NCBI RefSeq assembly: GCF_000280495.2
Contig: NZ_CP018016.1
Coordinates: forward strand, 5,456,001 to 5,520,000
DNA length: 64,000 nt
Reading direction: 5' to 3'
From: Kosakonia radicincitans DSM 16656
GTDB lineage: Bacteria; Pseudomonadota; Gammaproteobacteria; Enterobacterales; Enterobacteriaceae
Part shown: positions 11,127-20,042 of the stretch, one piece after another
Numbering within the stretch: the stretch's first letter is position 1
Layout: every line of letters starts with the position of its first letter
Notes under the pieces: model-generated
What the model was told of the DNA's origin: nothing
Databases searched by the model: none
The model's input: the letters and a program-made list of their open reading frames with translations, nothing else
Position numbers and translations under genes: made by a program

Positions 11127-11317
11127 AGCAATACTCTTCTGATTTGAGAATTGTGACTGCGGTCGATTGTAGCGCCTGCCGGGGAAAATTGTGATGGTTT
11201 TTGTGCCCGCCCCTCTGTTCTGCGGCTCAAGCACGGCGAAAATGGCCGATTATTCGCATAACATAAGTCATTTTACTGATTGCGAAAGCCGCATGAAAAA
11301 TCCGCATAATCCCGGCG

Positions 11318-11346
11318 TTGACAGCGCCCCCGCTAACCCTTTATTT
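11318..11346 (+). promoter_or_regulatory. Candidate lysC promoter
   Basis: A perfect -35 TTGACA (11318-11323), 17 bases, then a weak -10 TTATTT (11341-11346). It is the best match upstream of the lysine riboswitch that lies outside the repeat array. If used, the lysC leader would be about 940 nt and would include the REP and all ERIC copies. Confidence 0.4.
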
Positions 11347-11384
11347 ATAACCACACTTCTTGCGCGCGGGCGCAGAAGAAGCTT

Positions 11385-11414
11385 GCCGGATGGCGCTGCG
11401 TTTATCCGGCCTAC
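11385..11414 (+). repeat. REP element upstream of lysC
   Basis: A palindromic GCCGGATGGCGCTGCG..TTATCCGGCCTAC sequence typical of REP (PU) elements. It lies between the lysC promoter candidate and the ERIC array. Confidence 0.8.
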
Positions 11415-11503
11415 AGAGTATGTAGGTCCGACACGCACACCGCCACCGGCCAGTTTTAAGTTACCCGAGCCAACGCCGCTTCAGTGCGAGAGACGACGAT
11501 AAT

Positions 11504-12007
11504 GTATTACCAATGCATTTCGTGTTGTGGCAAGGCGGCAACTGAGCGCATCCCCGGGAGCTTACATCGGTAAGTGACCGGGGTAAGTGAAGGCAGCCAA
11601 CGCCGCCACAGCGCGGCAAGCGAAGGTAAGTATTACCAACGCATTTCGTGTTGTGGCAAGGCGGCAACTGAGCGCATCCCCGGGAGCTTACATCGGTAAG
11701 TGACCGGGGTAAGTGAAGGCAGCCAACACCGCCACAGCGCGGCAAGCGAAGGTAAGTATTACCAACGCATTTCGTGTTGTGGCAAGGCGGCAACTGAGCG
11801 CATCCCCGGGAGCTTACATCGGTAAGTGACCGGGGTAAGTGAAGGCAGCCAACACCGCCACAGCGCGGCAAGCGAAGGTAAGTATTACCAACGCATTTCG
11901 TGTTGTGGCAAGGCGGCAACTGAGCGCATCCCCGGGAGCTTACATCGGTAAGTGACCGGGGTAAGTGAAGGCAGCCAACACCGCCACGGCGCGAAAGGCG
12001 AAGGTAA
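11504..12007 (+). repeat. Tandem array of four ERIC elements
   Basis: Four head-to-tail copies with an exact 126-bp period: 11504-11629, 11630-11755, 11756-11881 and 11882-12007. Each runs from GTATTACC to GGTAA and carries CCCCGGGAGCTTAC..GTAAGTGACCGGGG. Copies 2 and 3 are identical, copy 1 differs at two positions, and copy 4 differs at four positions near its end. A decayed right end of a further copy lies at 11468-11502. The array stops 3 bases before the first stem of the lysine riboswitch. Confidence 0.93.
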
Positions 12008-12010
12008 TAG

Positions 12011-12198
12011 CCAGAAGAGGCGCGTTGCCCAGGTACACGGTGTTCGAAGTGCCAGACTAAAGAAAACACCTGAGGGGGAGTAACGCCGAGATAACAAAGC
12101 GCCTGGCAGCGTTCGTTATCGGCTACAGAGGCTGAATCCTCTGGGTTGTCACCAGAAACGTTCGCAGTCGGGCGTTTCGCAAGGTGGAGCGCTTCTGG
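12011..12198 (+). promoter_or_regulatory. Lysine riboswitch (L box) of lysC
   Basis: The aptamer is closed by P1 CCAGAAG (12011-12017) with CTTCTGG (12192-12198). L-box landmarks are in order: AGAGGCGCGTTGCC, CACCTGAGGGGG, GCCGA, GGCTGAATCC, GGGTTGTCACCAGAA and CGCAGTCGGGCG. It closely matches the E. coli lysC leader. Lysine binding is known to repress lysC at translation and mRNA stability. The remaining 95 bases to the ATG form the expression platform. Confidence 0.95.
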
Positions 12199-12293
12199 GG
12201 AAAACGTAGTTGTTTTGCTATCTGCGCCACCCCTGTTTTTCGCTCTTCCCTTGTGCCAAGGCTGAATATTGGATCCCCTGACACGAGGTTGTT

Positions 12294-13643
12294 ATGACGA
12301 GTTTAGTTGTCGCCAAATTTGGTGGCACCAGTGTTGCCGATTACGATGCCATGAACCGCAGTGCGGACGTGGTGCTTGCCGATGCCAGCGTCCGTCTGGT
12401 TGTTCTCTCTGCCTCTGCGGGCGTGACCAATCTGCTGGTTGCCCTGTCTGAAGGGCTGGAAGCCAGCGAGCGCTTCGTAAAACTCGACGCTATCCGCAAA
12501 ATTCAGTTCGATATCCTGGAACGTATGGCGAATCCTTCCGTGATTCGTGAAGAGATCGAACGCCTGCTGGAAAATATCACCACCCTGGCGGAAGCCGCCT
12601 CACTCGCGACCTCGACTGCCCTGACCGACGAACTGGTCAGCCACGGCGAATTAATGTCGACTCTGCTGTTTGTTGAAGTGCTGCGTGAACGTAACGTTCA
12701 GGCACAGTGGTTTGACGTGCGTAAAGTCATGCGTACCAGCGATCGCTTTGGCCGTGCCGAGCCGGATGTCGCAGCGCTGGCGGAGCTTTCCGCCCAGCAG
12801 CTCGCGCCGCGCCTCAGCGAAGGGTTAATCATTACCCAGGGCTTTATCGGTAGCGAAGCCAAAGGCCGTACTACCACGCTGGGCCGTGGCGGCAGCGACT
12901 ATACGGCAGCCCTGCTGGGTGAAGCGCTGCACGCCTCGCGTGTGGATATCTGGACAGATGTTCCGGGCATCTACACCACCGATCCGCGCGTTGTTCCGGC
13001 AGCAAAACGCATTGATGAAATCGCCTTTGAAGAAGCGGCTGAGATGGCCACTTTTGGCGCGAAAGTGCTGCATCCGGCCACCCTGTTACCCGCCGTGCGC
13101 AGCGACATTCCGGTGTTTGTCGGCTCCAGCAAAGACCCAAAAGCAGGCGGTACGCTGGTATGCAACAAAACCACTAATCCACCGCTGTTCCGCGCGCTGG
13201 CGCTGCGCCGCAGACAAACGCTGCTGACGCTACACAGCCTGAATATGCTGCACTCCCGTGGCTTCCTGGCCGAAGTGTTCGGCATCCTCGCGCGACACAA
13301 TATCTCTGTCGATCTGATCACCACCTCGGAAGTGAGCGTGGCGCTGACGCTGGATACCACCGGCTCAACGTCAACCGGCGATACGCTGCTGACCCAGTCG
13401 CTGCTGACCGAGCTGTCATCGCTGTGCCGCGTGGAAGTAGAAGAGAATCTGGCGCTGGTGGCGCTGATTGGCAATGAGCTGTCGAAAGCCTGCGGTGTGG
13501 GGAAAGAGGTGTTTGGCGTGCTCGACCCGTTCAACATCCGCATGATCTGCTACGGCGCGTCCAGCCATAACCTCTGCTTCCTGGTGCCTGGCGCCGAAGC
13601 CGAGCAGGTTGTACAGAAGCTGCATCATAATTTGTTTGAATAA
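12294..13643 (+). CDS. lysC: Lysine-sensitive aspartokinase III
   Basis: Phosphorylates aspartate in the first step of lysine, threonine and methionine synthesis; 449 residues, as in E. coli. The N-terminal kinase domain has KFGGTSVAD and the GRGGSDYTAALL loop. The C-terminal tandem ACT domains, including LTLHSLNMLHSRGFLAEVF, bind lysine for feedback inhibition. The start follows ACGAGG at the conserved position after the riboswitch. A strong terminator follows at 13673. Confidence 0.98.
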   Translation: MTSLVVAKFGGTSVADYDAMNRSADVVLADASVRLVVLSASAGVTNLLVALSEGLEASERFVKLDAIRKIQFDILERMANPSVIREEIERLLENITTLAEAASLATSTALTDELVSHGELMSTLLFVEVLRERNVQAQWFDVRKVMRTSDRFGRAEPDVAALAELSAQQLAPRLSEGLIITQGFIGSEAKGRTTTLGRGGSDYTAALLGEALHASRVDIWTDVPGIYTTDPRVVPAAKRIDEIAFEEAAEMATFGAKVLHPATLLPAVRSDIPVFVGSSKDPKAGGTLVCNKTTNPPLFRALALRRRQTLLTLHSLNMLHSRGFLAEVFGILARHNISVDLITTSEVSVALTLDTTGSTSTGDTLLTQSLLTELSSLCRVEVEENLALVALIGNELSKACGVGKEVFGVLDPFNIRMICYGASSHNLCFLVPGAEAEQVVQKLHHNLFE

Positions 13644-13672
13644 AATTCCTTAGCACGATAAACAATAACTAT

Positions 13673-13697
13673 GGCCGGGCACGAACCCGGCCTTTTT
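13673..13697 (+). terminator. Rho-independent terminator of lysC
   Basis: The stem GGCCGGG/CCCGGCC (13673-13679 with 13686-13692) is followed by five Ts. Confidence 0.92.
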
Positions 13698-13736
13698 ATA
13701 AAAAACACAACACAACAATCGCAAGGAATTCCTCAC

Positions 13737-14678
13737 ATGCTCGCAACACTGACGCGGCTGTTCCCGTTATGGGCGCTGCTGCTTTCCGTCCTCGCTTATT
13801 ACTTCCCGCCCACGTTCATTGCCATCGGCCCGTGGGTGGCCACGCTGCTGATGCTGATTATGTTCGGCATGGGCGTGCACCTGAAACTCGATGATTTTAA
13901 ACGCGTGCTCTCTCGCCCGGCGCCGGTCGCCGCAGGGATTTTCCTGCACTATCTGGTGATGCCGCTGGCGGCATGGCTGCTGGCGTTGCTCTTTAAAATG
14001 CCGCCGGATTTGTCCGCCGGAATGGTGCTGGTCGGCAGCGTCGCCAGCGGTACGGCGTCGAACGTGATGATCTATCTGGCAAAAGGCGACGTCGCGCTGT
14101 CTGTCACCATCTCTTCCGTCTCAACACTGGTCGGTGTGATCGCAACGCCGCTGCTGACGCGCCTGTACGTCGATGCTCATATCCAGGTGGATGTGATGGG
14201 TATGCTGCTCAGTATTTTGCAAATTGTGGTGATCCCAATAGCGCTGGGGTTGATTGTGCATCATCTGTTCCCGCGCGTGGTGAAAGCGGTCGAACCTTAT
14301 CTGCCCGCCTTCTCAATGGTTTGTATTCTGGCGATCATCAGCGCGGTAGTGGCCGGTTCTGCGGCGTATATCGCCTCGGTTGGTCTGGTGGTGATTGTCG
14401 CGGTGATCCTGCACAACAGCATCGGTTTACTGGGCGGTTACTGGGGCGGACGCCTGTTCGGTTTTGATGAATCCACCTGCCGCACGCTGGCGATTGAAGT
14501 GGGCATGCAAAACTCCGGTCTGGCCGCCGCGCTGGGCAAAATCTACTTCTCCCCGCTCGCCGCGCTGCCTGGCGCGTTGTTCTCCGTCTGGCATAACCTT
14601 TCTGGCTCGCTACTGGCGGGTTACTGGTCCGGTAAACCCGTCGACGGGCGTAACGCGGATACGGTGAAAGAGGGTTAA
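13737..14678 (+). CDS. panS: 2-ketopantoate-type transporter of the bile acid:sodium symporter family
   Basis: A 313-residue polytopic membrane protein (about 9-10 helices) of the BASS family, with the family pattern [15 protein letters not shown] near residues 42-56 and [12 protein letters not shown] in the discontinuous-helix region. In Salmonella the gene near lysC, panS, imports coenzyme A precursors such as ketopantoate; position and family fit that. The ATG after GCAAGGAATT was preferred to a start at 13671, which would lie in the lysC terminator. Confidence 0.85.
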   Translation: MLATLTRLFPLWALLLSVLAYYFPPTFIAIGPWVATLLMLIMFGMGVHLKLDDFKRVLSRPAPVAAGIFLHYLVMPLAAWLLALLFKMPPDLSAGMVLVGSVASGTASNVMIYLAKGDVALSVTISSVSTLVGVIATPLLTRLYVDAHIQVDVMGMLLSILQIVVIPIALGLIVHHLFPRVVKAVEPYLPAFSMVCILAIISAVVAGSAAYIASVGLVVIVAVILHNSIGLLGGYWGGRLFGFDESTCRTLAIEVGMQNSGLAAALGKIYFSPLAALPGALFSVWHNLSGSLLAGYWSGKPVDGRNADTVKEG

Positions 14679-14712
14679 CAATTATGGAATGGCTGAGCCT
14701 CAGCCATTCCAC

Positions 14713-15147
14713 TTAACCTGCCGTCTGGCTAACGGGCTCAATAAATACATCAGTTGAAACATTAAATCGCTCAGCCAGAGCCCGAATATGATCGACCGTC
14801 AGGTTACGTTCGCCATTGAGAATACGGCTCACCAGAGAACGCTGACCAATTTCATGGCCAAAGGAAGATTGATTTAATCCATACTGATCCATCAAAACGC
14901 GCAGGGCGGCGACACCTCGTGGCAGTGACGCCACGCGTGTATTAAATGCCACAAGTTCCGGATCATTATCCTCATAGCGTTCTATTTTCGCCGCAAGTAG
15001 TTCGACCAGTGGACTATCCGGAGCCTGCTCAAGCAATTGTTCAACCATCGCCAGCGCGTGTTCGTAGTCCTCTCTGCTGGGGCGATTCCCCAGAAAAGGG
15101 ACCTGTTTCACCAGTTGATCGGCTGCCTTTATTGCATCATCAATCAT
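14713..15147 (-). CDS. higA: HigA-type antitoxin with helix-turn-helix domain
   Basis: A 144-residue protein resembling E. coli HigA. Its N-terminal half (with LVEQLLEQAPDSPLVELLAAK) contacts the toxin, and a C-terminal XRE helix-turn-helix (about residues 92-138: LNQSSFGHEIGQRSLVSRIL, LTVDHIRALAERF) binds DNA. It neutralises HigB and represses the operon. The ATG overlaps the toxin stop by 4 bases. The toxin-first order is typical of higBA. The pair is inserted between panS and yjbD. Confidence 0.88.
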   Translation of the reverse strand: MIDDAIKAADQLVKQVPFLGNRPSREDYEHALAMVEQLLEQAPDSPLVELLAAKIERYEDNDPELVAFNTRVASLPRGVAALRVLMDQYGLNQSSFGHEIGQRSLVSRILNGERNLTVDHIRALAERFNVSTDVFIEPVSQTAG

Positions 15148-15455
15148 TCTTTAGTCTCCCGGTAACGCTTCACCAGTTTGTCATACTCAGCATGCGTCAC
15201 AATGTGCTTCACGAAAATTTTTCCCGCCCCGAAATCCGCAAAAAACAGCATTCTCAGATGATTGCCCGCGATATTGATAACCCACCATTTATCCCGGTAT
15301 TTCATTCTGTCCAGGCTGGGGAACTCTTCTCTCAATTCATCAGGATTGCGGTAAGATGTACTTTTCAGCACCTTGTAAACAGCATCCAGCACAAGGGCAT
15401 GGTTTGGAAAATCGTTGGCCGCACTATCAAACGGCCTCCTTGATATGACGTGCAT
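15144..15455 (-). CDS. higB: HigB-type mRNA interferase toxin
   Basis: A 103-residue protein of the HigB toxin family, which cleaves translated mRNA on the ribosome (RelE-like fold). Visible family features are the central FPSLDRMKYRDKWWVINIAGNH..LRML strand region and the C-terminal KHIVTHAEYDKL. It is the first gene of the pair, preceded by a good promoter and a palindromic operator. Toxin activity is inferred from family and arrangement. Confidence 0.88.
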   Translation of the reverse strand: MHVISRRPFDSAANDFPNHALVLDAVYKVLKSTSYRNPDELREEFPSLDRMKYRDKWWVINIAGNHLRMLFFADFGAGKIFVKHIVTHAEYDKLVKRYRETKE

Positions 15456-15469
15456 TGATCCCTCACACG

Positions 15470-15513
15470 TTCCATTATGGAAACATCATAATCTCCAGTC
15501 TCATTGTTGACAA
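15470..15513 (-). promoter_or_regulatory. higBA promoter and probable HigA operator
   Basis: Minus-strand -35 TTGTCA (15508-15513), 17 bases, -10 TATGAT (15485-15490). A perfect palindrome TTCCATTATGGAA (15470-15482) lies at the expected transcription start, 15 bases before the toxin ATG. A related TGGAAACAT lies at 15516-15525. The layout fits autorepression by HigA. Confidence 0.7.
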
Positions 15514-15704
15514 GATGGAAACATTTCTAATATGGGTCAATTCCCAAACTGACGAGTTTGGTTTAGCACGCTACCCTGCGAAATCAGAATGTCACCCGCG
15601 CTCTGACAAATATGCGAGGCGCTTTCCAGCGTTTATATACCATCAAACATGCTTTACCTGGCCGCATCGCGTACACTCGTTGCACTTCCCGAGGAGAGAC
15701 CCCC

Positions 15705-15977
15705 ATGGCCCTGACCAGACTGACGCAAAAAGAGATGACGGAGAGCGAACAACGGGAGCTAAAAACCCTGCTCGATCGCGCCCGTATCGCGCACGGACGC
15801 CCGCTCAGCAATTCTGAAGCGAATCATGTGAAAAAAGAGTACATCGATAAGCTGATGGAACAGCGTGAAGCGGAAGTGAAGAAAGCCCGCAAGGTTAAAA
15901 AACAGCGGGCTTATAAACCAGATGAGAGCACGACCTTTTCCTGGTCGGCGAATACTTCAACGCGCGGCAGACGCTAA
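15705..15977 (+). CDS. yjbD: Conserved protein YjbD (DUF3811)
   Basis: A 90-residue, very charged protein matching E. coli YjbD end to end (MALTRLTQKEMTESEQRELK to SANTSTRGRR). Lys/Arg/Glu-rich helices predominate, with no membrane segment. GAGGAGA precedes the ATG at 15705; a longer reading from 15612 lacks family support. The stop is directly adjacent to the convergent rluF stop. Function unknown. Confidence 0.95.
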   Translation: MALTRLTQKEMTESEQRELKTLLDRARIAHGRPLSNSEANHVKKEYIDKLMEQREAEVKKARKVKKQRAYKPDESTTFSWSANTSTRGRR

Positions 15978-16841
15978 TCAGCGCCCTTTCTTCTTCCTGC
16001 CCGGCTGGGTAAAGCGTTTACCTGCCGGCTTGCCCCGATTTTTCTCTTCGGGCTTCGCGACATTGACGGCAGGTTTTCTCGCCGCCTGCGGTTTTGCTTT
16101 GGCTTTCGGCTTTGCTTCTGAGGATGAGTTCTCAATCAGTTTGAACAGCGCGATCAGTTCGTCGTCGGTTAAATCGCGCCACTCGCCCGGCGGCAGCCCG
16201 GTGAGGCTGACGTTCATAATACGCGTGCGCTCCAGCTTCGTGACTTCATAGCCGAAATGCTCGCACATGCGGCGGATCTGGCGGTTCAGCCCCTGCACCA
16301 GCGTGATGCGGAAGGTGAAAGGCGCTTCTTTCTTAACCTTGCATTTTTTGGTTACCGTACCGAGGATCGGCACGCCCGCGCCCATACCCCGAATAAACTC
16401 ATCGGTCACCGGTTTGTTGACGGTTACCAGATACTCTTTTTCGTGGTCGTTACCTGCACGCAGGATTTTATTCACTAAGTCGCCGTGATTAGTGAGAAAA
16501 ATCAGCCCCTGCGAATCTTTGTCCAGACGGCCAATGGGGAAGATGCGGCTGCTATGATTAACAAAATCAACAATATTGTCTTTTTCGCCGTCTTCAGTGG
16601 TACTGACAATGCCAACCGGTTTATTCAACGCGATAAATACCAGATCTTCTGCATTTCGCGGCTCGATAAGTTGACCGTTCACTTTGACAACGTCTCCGGC
16701 GACAACCTGATCGCCAATCCCGGCACGCTTGCCGTTGATAAAAACATTGCCCTGCTCGATATAACGATCGGCCTCACGACGCGAGCAAATCCCGCTTTCG
16801 CTGATATATTTGTTTAAACGTGTTGATTGGGTTGGCAGCAT
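15978..16841 (-). CDS. rluF: 23S rRNA pseudouridine(2604) synthase RluF
   Basis: A 287-residue RsuA-type pseudouridine synthase that modifies U2604 (and U2605) of 23S rRNA and has been reported to act on tRNA-Tyr. The N-terminal S4 RNA-binding domain ([21 protein letters not shown]) is followed by the catalytic domain with the conserved [12 protein letters not shown], where D is the nucleophile. The C-terminal tail of about 50 residues is Lys/Pro/Ala-rich and ends GRKKKGR, as in E. coli. Confidence 0.97.
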   Translation of the reverse strand: MLPTQSTRLNKYISESGICSRREADRYIEQGNVFINGKRAGIGDQVVAGDVVKVNGQLIEPRNAEDLVFIALNKPVGIVSTTEDGEKDNIVDFVNHSSRIFPIGRLDKDSQGLIFLTNHGDLVNKILRAGNDHEKEYLVTVNKPVTDEFIRGMGAGVPILGTVTKKCKVKKEAPFTFRITLVQGLNRQIRRMCEHFGYEVTKLERTRIMNVSLTGLPPGEWRDLTDDELIALFKLIENSSSEAKPKAKAKPQAARKPAVNVAKPEEKNRGKPAGKRFTQPGRKKKGR

Positions 16842-16951
16842 AAACTCTCCTGTAAAAGCGGAATATAACTGTCTTTAAGAGGAGAAAAAATGGATTTTTA
16901 TCGTGCGTAAATTAATTTGTGCACTAACCCGATAAAACCCGGGGTTTAAGA

Positions 16952-16971
16952 GCCGTGCCTGGTGGCACGGC
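16952..16971 (-). other. Hairpin after yjbB
   Basis: A perfect 8-bp stem GCCGTGCC/GGCACGGC with a TGGT loop lies 5 bases after the yjbB stop. No proper T-run follows on the minus strand (CTCTTAAA), so it is a weak terminator or a 3' end protector. In E. coli, pepE lies in this gap; here only about 130 bases remain. Confidence 0.45.
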
Positions 16972-16975
16972 GGGA

Positions 16976-18607
16976 TTAATAATCGTCGCGATCGTCATCT
17001 TCATCAGGTTGTTCCAGAACGCCGTAAGCCACCGAGCAGAACAGTGAGTTGAGTCGTTTCATGTCTCCCAGCAGGCCAAGGTGCAACGAACTGGTTTCAA
17101 TGCTCTGAACGTTTTGCTGATGCAGTCGATCAACGTGCGCATGCGCGTAGCGCCGGTTCATAATACGGAAGCGGTGCTTGCTGCGCCGCAGTCGGCGGGC
17201 ACTGGTGACATCGCTGGAGAAAAACACCGACATCGCCAGTTTCAGATTCCCCACCAGCCGTTCATGCAGCGCATCCAGCTCTTTCAGCCCTTCCCCTGAA
17301 AAAGCACGTCGTGCGGCTAACGATTTGTCGGCGATTTCGCTACCCATCCGCTCGACAATATCGGAAGCCTGCTCCAGGTTAAGCGACATCTCGATAATTT
17401 CCGCCCAGCGTTTTGACTCCTCTTCCGCCAGTTCCTCTTTCGGCATACGCGCCAGATAGAGCTTGATCGCGGTATAAAGTACGTTGACGTCATCCGCCAG
17501 CTTGCGCAGCTCTTTCTCCTGCCGCGGCTCGCCGTGCATCACTTTATGCAACCCTTCCAGCATCAGCTCCATCGCATCACCCATGCGCAGCGTTTCGCGC
17601 GCGGCATTCGCCAGCGCCAGCGTCGGCGTATCCAGCGCAGAGCTGTCGAGATGTTTGGGTTTCAGACGCGCATCCAGCTCCTGTTCATCGCTAATGATGC
17701 GTTTACAAAATTGCGCCATCGGCCCGGCAAACGGCACCATCGCCAGACAGCGGATCAGGTTGTAGAAAACGTGGAAGTAAATCACCAGTTCCGCTTCCGG
17801 CAGCGGCAGTTTTTGCATCGAACTGGCGAGCACATGGACAAACGGCAGAATAATCAGGCTGCCTACCAGCTTAAACAGCAGGCTGCCGAGCGCCACCCGG
17901 CGGGCTGCGGCATTCGCCGCACTGTTATTCAGCATCGCCAGCAAACCGGAACCAAGGTTAGCGCCAATCACCAGGCACAGCGCCACCGGAAACGAAATAA
18001 TACTGGCGGCGGCCAGCGTTGCCGTCAGCAGTACGGCGGCCAGGCTTGAATAACTGATAATCGCAAAGACCGCGCCAATCAGCGCATCCAGCAGGATATC
18101 ACCTGTCAGCGAGGCAAAAATCACCTGAACCCCACTTGCCTGGGTGATTGGCGTCACCGCCTGCACGATGAGTTCCAGCGCCAGCAGGATCAGCCCGAGG
18201 CCAATACTGACGCGACCCAGTTGTCCTTCACGGGTTTGTTTGCGGCCGAGGAAGAAAATCACGCCGATAAAGATCAGCAGCGGCGACAGCCAGGAGAGAT
18301 CGAAGGTCAGCACGCGCGCCATCAGCGCGGTCCCGACATCGGCACCAAGCACAATCACCAGTGCCGGGGTCAGCGCCACTAAATCCTGCGCCACGAAGGA
18401 TGTCACCAGCATGGTCGTCGCGTTGCTGCTCTGCACCAGCGCGGTCACGCCGATACCCGCGCAGAAGGCGAGCGGTTTTTTCTCCACGCTGCGGCTGAGC
18501 ACCGTCCGTAAACGGGCGCCAAAGACGCGCATCACGCCGGTACGGACAATATGGGTACCCCATACCAGCAAGGCAACAGCAGATAACAGATGAAGCAAAG
18601 TCAGCAC
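16976..18607 (-). CDS. yjbB: Na+/phosphate cotransporter family protein YjbB
   Basis: A 543-residue inner-membrane protein of exactly the E. coli YjbB length. Two inverted Na/Pi-cotransporter repeats carry the QSSNATTMLVTSF motif (about residues 59-71) and a related YSSLAAVLLTATLAA (about residues 180-195). The C-terminal 200 residues form a PhoU-like helical domain. E. coli YjbB exports phosphate when internal phosphate is high. It is probably monocistronic. Confidence 0.96.
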   Translation of the reverse strand: MLTLLHLLSAVALLVWGTHIVRTGVMRVFGARLRTVLSRSVEKKPLAFCAGIGVTALVQSSNATTMLVTSFVAQDLVALTPALVIVLGADVGTALMARVLTFDLSWLSPLLIFIGVIFFLGRKQTREGQLGRVSIGLGLILLALELIVQAVTPITQASGVQVIFASLTGDILLDALIGAVFAIISYSSLAAVLLTATLAAASIISFPVALCLVIGANLGSGLLAMLNNSAANAAARRVALGSLLFKLVGSLIILPFVHVLASSMQKLPLPEAELVIYFHVFYNLIRCLAMVPFAGPMAQFCKRIISDEQELDARLKPKHLDSSALDTPTLALANAARETLRMGDAMELMLEGLHKVMHGEPRQEKELRKLADDVNVLYTAIKLYLARMPKEELAEEESKRWAEIIEMSLNLEQASDIVERMGSEIADKSLAARRAFSGEGLKELDALHERLVGNLKLAMSVFFSSDVTSARRLRRSKHRFRIMNRRYAHAHVDRLHQQNVQSIETSSLHLGLLGDMKRLNSLFCSVAYGVLEQPDEDDDRDDY

Positions 18608-18781
18608 TGAGTGGGATCCTCCTTATTGTTATGCGTTGTCGGCTATCAGCGGATAGATAACCACAACATTATGGTTTAAGTATAAGGTGTTAAACCCAGG
18701 AATAGCGCAGAACACCGCTTAAGCATCCTGCGAGTTGTAAGGAAAAATGACGGTTTTGTGACAATGATGAAGGTTTAGCGC

Positions 18782-19258
18782 TTAACGGCTGGCGGCATCC
18801 ATGCCCTGCGACTCATCATTTCGTTTAATCCACATAATAGAACCAATTTTGACCACCTCCGACAGGACAAACAGCAGGATGGCGATCCACGGAGAACGCA
18901 CATCGGAGAAATGCATAATCAGCGGGATTAGCGCAATGGAGCATTTCAACGAAAATACCCGGCCAATTTCCTGCACGATTAAAAAGATATTATTGATGTC
19001 CTTTTTGGCTATCATCCACCAGCCAGAAAATGCTAATGAAACGATCAGCGCAATATTAATAAAGAACAGCAACTGGATCAGTCCACCGGTTAAACCACTT
19101 ACACCTAATTGTGCGTAGTTAGAATAAAACCCGTGGATGTCGGAATAAAAAGGAATACTGCCACCCTGTATTGAAAAAAATAAATATCCGGCTAATGCCA
19201 GTACATCCATAATCCCCCAGAACAGGTATATCTTATTTTTTAAACTCATAATCTTCAT
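18782..19258 (-). CDS. Unknown four-helix membrane protein, overlaps upstream gene
   Basis: A 158-residue protein not recognised. It has four predicted membrane helices (about residues 10-30, 56-83, 101-116, 122-144) and polar ends. Its start overlaps the end of the upstream gene by 26 bases; AGGGG lies 6 bases before this ATG, and a second in-frame ATG at 19249 is also plausible. The tight overlap and the small polytopic form resemble immunity proteins encoded after an effector, but no family motif proves this. Base composition is more A/T-rich than the neighbours, suggesting acquisition. Confidence 0.7.
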   Translation of the reverse strand: MKIMSLKNKIYLFWGIMDVLALAGYLFFSIQGGSIPFYSDIHGFYSNYAQLGVSGLTGGLIQLLFFINIALIVSLAFSGWWMIAKKDINNIFLIVQEIGRVFSLKCSIALIPLIMHFSDVRSPWIAILLFVLSEVVKIGSIMWIKRNDESQGMDAASR

Positions 19259-20042
19259 CCCTTACCCCTGGAATCCATTGCCATGATTTACCCGATTGCG
19301 TCCAGGCATCATCACCTTCGAGATATTTTTGACTTATCGATCGCTTGTCGCCGTAGCGCCTGATTACCGAACGATTATAGAGGATTTCCCGGGTATCTGA
19401 CGTCACGCTGTCCGGAATGGGCGTCCATAGCTGGATTTTATCCCGGGAGGTATTCATATAATCCTTGCCATCCGAGCCAAATACACGCCCCTGGTCGCCC
19501 ATACTGGTCGCGCGGTTCAGTAACATCACCGCCGCATTTTTAACACCATGGAAGTCCGTCTCGCTGGTTTTCCAGTAGCCGGGGCCGTACTCCGCCGTCA
19601 CCGGCACAAAGCTGCTGCGGGTTGGCGCAGGCGTGCCGTGAATCGCCACGCTGTCTTTAAAACCGTTCAGTATGGTCCTGATATAGACGGCATTAAACGA
19701 CATCTCCTGTACGCAAAACAGCGCGCCGTTTTCCGCAATAAAAAACGGATAGTAGAAGCGATTGCGGGCACTGACATTTGGCCGCATCACCACCACCACG
19801 CCCCGGTCCACCAGACTATCAATATATTTTTCTTTTTGATGACCTAATGGATCGTGCGGTAAACCATATTTAAAACCGTGGTGTTTTTTAATGCTATAGC
19901 CATCGATACTTCCAAGGACATTATTAGGACTACTTTCGATGAAATATTCCTTTCTGATAATATTTTTCGCGATGTCCGGCGCAAGGATGTTTTCATAATC
20001 CTTCGGCAATAGATTTCTTTTTCTTATATCATAAATATCCAT
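19233..20042 (-). CDS. Unknown soluble protein, first gene of an overlapping pair
   Basis: A 269-residue protein not recognised. No signal peptide or membrane helix is visible. It is rich in Tyr, Asp, Arg and Asn, with conserved-looking segments KYGLPHDPLGHQKEKYID (about residues 58-75), RNRFYYPFFIAENGALFCVQ (about 93-112) and a Trp-rich C-terminus (DAWTQSGKSWQWIPG). It lies between yjbB and metH, where E. coli has no gene, and overlaps a four-helix membrane protein gene. An effector or toxin with its immunity protein is one possibility; a metabolic or structural role cannot be excluded. Confidence 0.7.
   Translation of the reverse strand: MDIYDIRKRNLLPKDYENILAPDIAKNIIRKEYFIESSPNNVLGSIDGYSIKKHHGFKYGLPHDPLGHQKEKYIDSLVDRGVVVVMRPNVSARNRFYYPFFIAENGALFCVQEMSFNAVYIRTILNGFKDSVAIHGTPAPTRSSFVPVTAEYGPGYWKTSETDFHGVKNAAVMLLNRATSMGDQGRVFGSDGKDYMNTSRDKIQLWTPIPDSVTSDTREILYNRSVIRRYGDKRSISQKYLEGDDAWTQSGKSWQWIPGVRDEDYEFKK

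Noticed and set aside
11504..12007. CRISPR array
   Set aside because: The 126-bp repeats abut one another with no unique spacers, and no cas genes are present.
11461..12069. A 202-residue repetitive reading frame across the ERIC array on the minus strand
   Set aside because: It arises because the 126-bp period is a multiple of three; it has no ribosome site and no recognisable fold, and ERIC is non-coding.
15470..15550. Plus-strand promoter TTGACA..TAATAT upstream of yjbD
   Set aside because: The spacing is only 15 bases; the same region gives a much better minus-strand promoter for higBA.
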